The notes under the pieces: model-generated
Seen by the model: the letters and a program-made list of their open reading frames with translations, nothing else
Database searches by the model: none
Told to the model about the DNA's origin: nothing
Part shown: positions 62,584 through 64,000 of the stretch, in pieces
How positions within the stretch are numbered: the stretch's first letter is position 1
Layout: each line of letters begins with the position of its first letter
Translations under genes and position numbers: made by a program
DNA from: Flavobacterium sp. K5-23
GTDB taxonomy: Bacteria > Bacteroidota > Bacteroidia > Flavobacteriales > Flavobacteriaceae
Direction: 5' to 3'
Assembly (NCBI RefSeq): GCF_023278045.1
Contig: NZ_CP056783.1
Span: 1,583,501-1,647,500 of the forward strand
Length of the DNA: 64,000 nt

Positions 62584-62826
62584 TATTTGATTTCAAATAT
62601 ATTAATTTATTTCCTATAAAACTTATGATTAATTTATTAATTATAAGTTTTATTAAAATACACAAGCTAATCATTATTATGAAAAACTGTATTTTCTAAT
62701 CAGCCCCGATTACTTCACTTTGCATCAATTTTTAATAGGAGTTCAGTGAACTTCGTTTGCAGTGGAAATCCCACGCTTTTTTCGCGTGGATTGCAGCGAA
62801 TAGCGGGAGGGATTTATTTTATCTAG

Positions 62827-63020
62827 GAACACTTCGAGCAGAACGGGTCATTGCGAGGAACGAAGCAATCTCATCCAGTATTTCCGTTCCAATACTCCAC
62901 CCTTTTTTTATTTTCTTTGTCGATCTGTTTTAGTGTGATAGCTTTCGCCCCGGCGAACAGGTCGTTCCTCCCTATGACTTTTATTAACGAATAGTTATGT
63001 ATGCTCAACGTGTTTTGCGA
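62827..63020. repeat. Dispersed ~193-bp repeat, copy 2
   Basis: Same orientation and nearly the same sequence as 57331-57523. A third partial copy of its first bases, AAGGAACACTTCGA, occurs at 63087-63100. A 61-codon minus-strand frame in it (62871-63056) is a by-product of the repeat and is not a gene. Confidence 0.88.
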
Positions 63021-63117
63021 AGCCAGGTTCCGATAGCTATCAGAATCACACAGCAATTCCGGTTTTTAATGAGGTTAATTTTATTAAGGAACACTTCGAA
63101 AAGCAGGGTTATTCAAA

Positions 63118-63835
63118 TCAATAATTAAAATTATATTCATTTACTTGATCTTCTTGAAATTGTATTTCAGGTGTAACACCACTTGATTCGATTGTATTTT
63201 TTAATTTTAACCAGTAAATTTTATAATTATCCGCATTTTCAGGAACATTGTAATATACAATTGAATTTACATTTATACCTCTCCAAGAAGATTCTTCAAA
63301 CGCTCCAGTAGTTCCGCCTCCAGGAAGATTTTCTGCTGGATAATGCTTGTTCTGTATCCCGAAATTTTCAATTTTTGTTCTAAAACTCTGTTTGTTTCCA
63401 GAGAAAAAATCAATATAAATGTAATCATTAGCATCAAAAGGATTGGTGTTGTTTACATAAATTTTAAATTTTAAAAATTTATTCACTTTAAGAACAATAT
63501 CTTTATTTGTATTAAAATTACTCAATTCAAAAGCAGTATAATTATCGTCTTGCGATTTAAAAACAGATACAAAAGTATTGGATTCATTTTTCATTGATGT
63601 ACTAAAATTTCCATTTGAATCTGTTGTAACTTCTTTTGAATCAATTCTTGTAGTGTATGACCAATAACCAGTGCCGTGAACTTGATTTATTTGTAATAAA
63701 ACTTGTTGGTTGGAAATTCCTTCACCATTCATTTCTCTTTCAACTCTACCTTATTACTGTAATGTAATTAGTTTCATCATTTGAACAACCAAACAAAATA
63801 AAAATCAATGCAGAGATTAATATTGAAATTTTCAT
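63118..63835 (-). pseudogene. Lipoprotein gene broken by a one-base frameshift
   Basis: From ATG 63835 the minus strand encodes a lipoprotein signal KISILISALIFILFGCSNDE (lipobox LFGC), then NYITVI, and then meets stops. One base out of frame, the coding continues as GRVEREMNGEGISNQQVLLQ and runs 200 residues to 63118. Removing one A from the ATAAGG run (plus-strand CCTTAT near 63749-63754) joins the two. The mature part begins with a carboxypeptidase-regulatory-like beta domain (TTDSNGNFSTSMKN). It would have been an outer-membrane lipoprotein of unknown role. Confidence 0.7.
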
Positions 63836-64000
63836 AATCTTTTTTTTTAAGTTACTTACTTTCGTTTAGCTCAATGGTTTTGCACAACGTGTATATGCTC
63901 GCTTCATAGTAGTGATTATACGCCTAAAATCAGATAGATAGTTGCTATTAAATAGTGAGTTATTATCAAATGTATAAATAATATTTTTATTTGTTACTAA

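Noticed and set aside
62771-62789. CCACGC/GCGTGG hairpin as a terminator
   Set aside because: No gene ends nearby and there is no T-run after the stem; it is probably part of a dispersed intergenic repeat.
62871-63056. 61-codon minus-strand frame
   Set aside because: It lies in the dispersed 193-bp repeat; the other copy does not keep the same frame intact.

Overview
The window looks like chromosomal DNA of a Flavobacterium-like member of the Bacteroidota. It is AT-rich, its promoters carry the TAnnTTTG -7 element (twice with TTTG placed 19 bases upstream), Shine-Dalgarno sites are largely absent, and the genes include families typical of the group: PorV/PorQ-like protein, DUF4105, DUF4369, DUF2805 and an outer-membrane beta-barrel receptor.

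Bases 1-27,400 hold one large plus-strand surface-polysaccharide locus. It contains about fifteen glycosyltransferases (GT2, GT4, GT14, GT32 and less classifiable types), two methyltransferases, a neuA/neuB/neuC set for a CMP-activated nonulosonic (sialic-like) acid, a hexapeptide acyltransferase, an MBOAT O-acyltransferase with an SGNH-like partner, a polysaccharide deacetylase coupled to a GNAT-like acyltransferase, an O-antigen ligase/polymerase-like protein, and finally the polyprenyl-phosphate sugar transferase that would start the repeat unit. Many genes overlap by 1-19 bases, which indicates translational coupling. A decayed glycosyltransferase 3' end at about 7.2 kb and repeat-derived sequence at the end of neuA show recent reshuffling.

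Bases 27,700-57,300 are mostly core chromosome: envelope genes (DUF4105, PorV-like), pssA, a GH25 lysozyme, the kdsD-tatC-AhpD-like-lptB run, recQ, a FAD oxidoreductase, two secreted M20 amidohydrolases, idi, a queD-like gene, bcp, manA, two tandem tRNA-Thr genes, an M61 peptidase, membrane proteins, an outer-membrane receptor and a Sua5-type tRNA-modification gene. A small accessory island at 31.8-33.8 kb contains an IS3-family element inserted cleanly into a phased array of 7-bp repeats. That array and an inverted counterpart flank a gene for a four-helix-bundle (S23/TIGR02436-type) protein. A gene-less hairpin made of the same repeat sits at 39.1 kb.

Bases 57,300-64,000 are accessory and partly decayed. 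They hold two copies of a ~193-bp dispersed repeat, a group II intron with a frameshifted reverse transcriptase, imperfect palindromes, an RsbQ-like hydrolase paired with a histidine kinase carrying an RsbP-type PAS domain, an orphan signal-peptide remnant and a frameshifted lipoprotein gene. The main candidates for something new are the repeat-bounded four-helix-bundle unit and the RsbQ/PAS-kinase pair with a 15-base motif in inverted orientation on either side.
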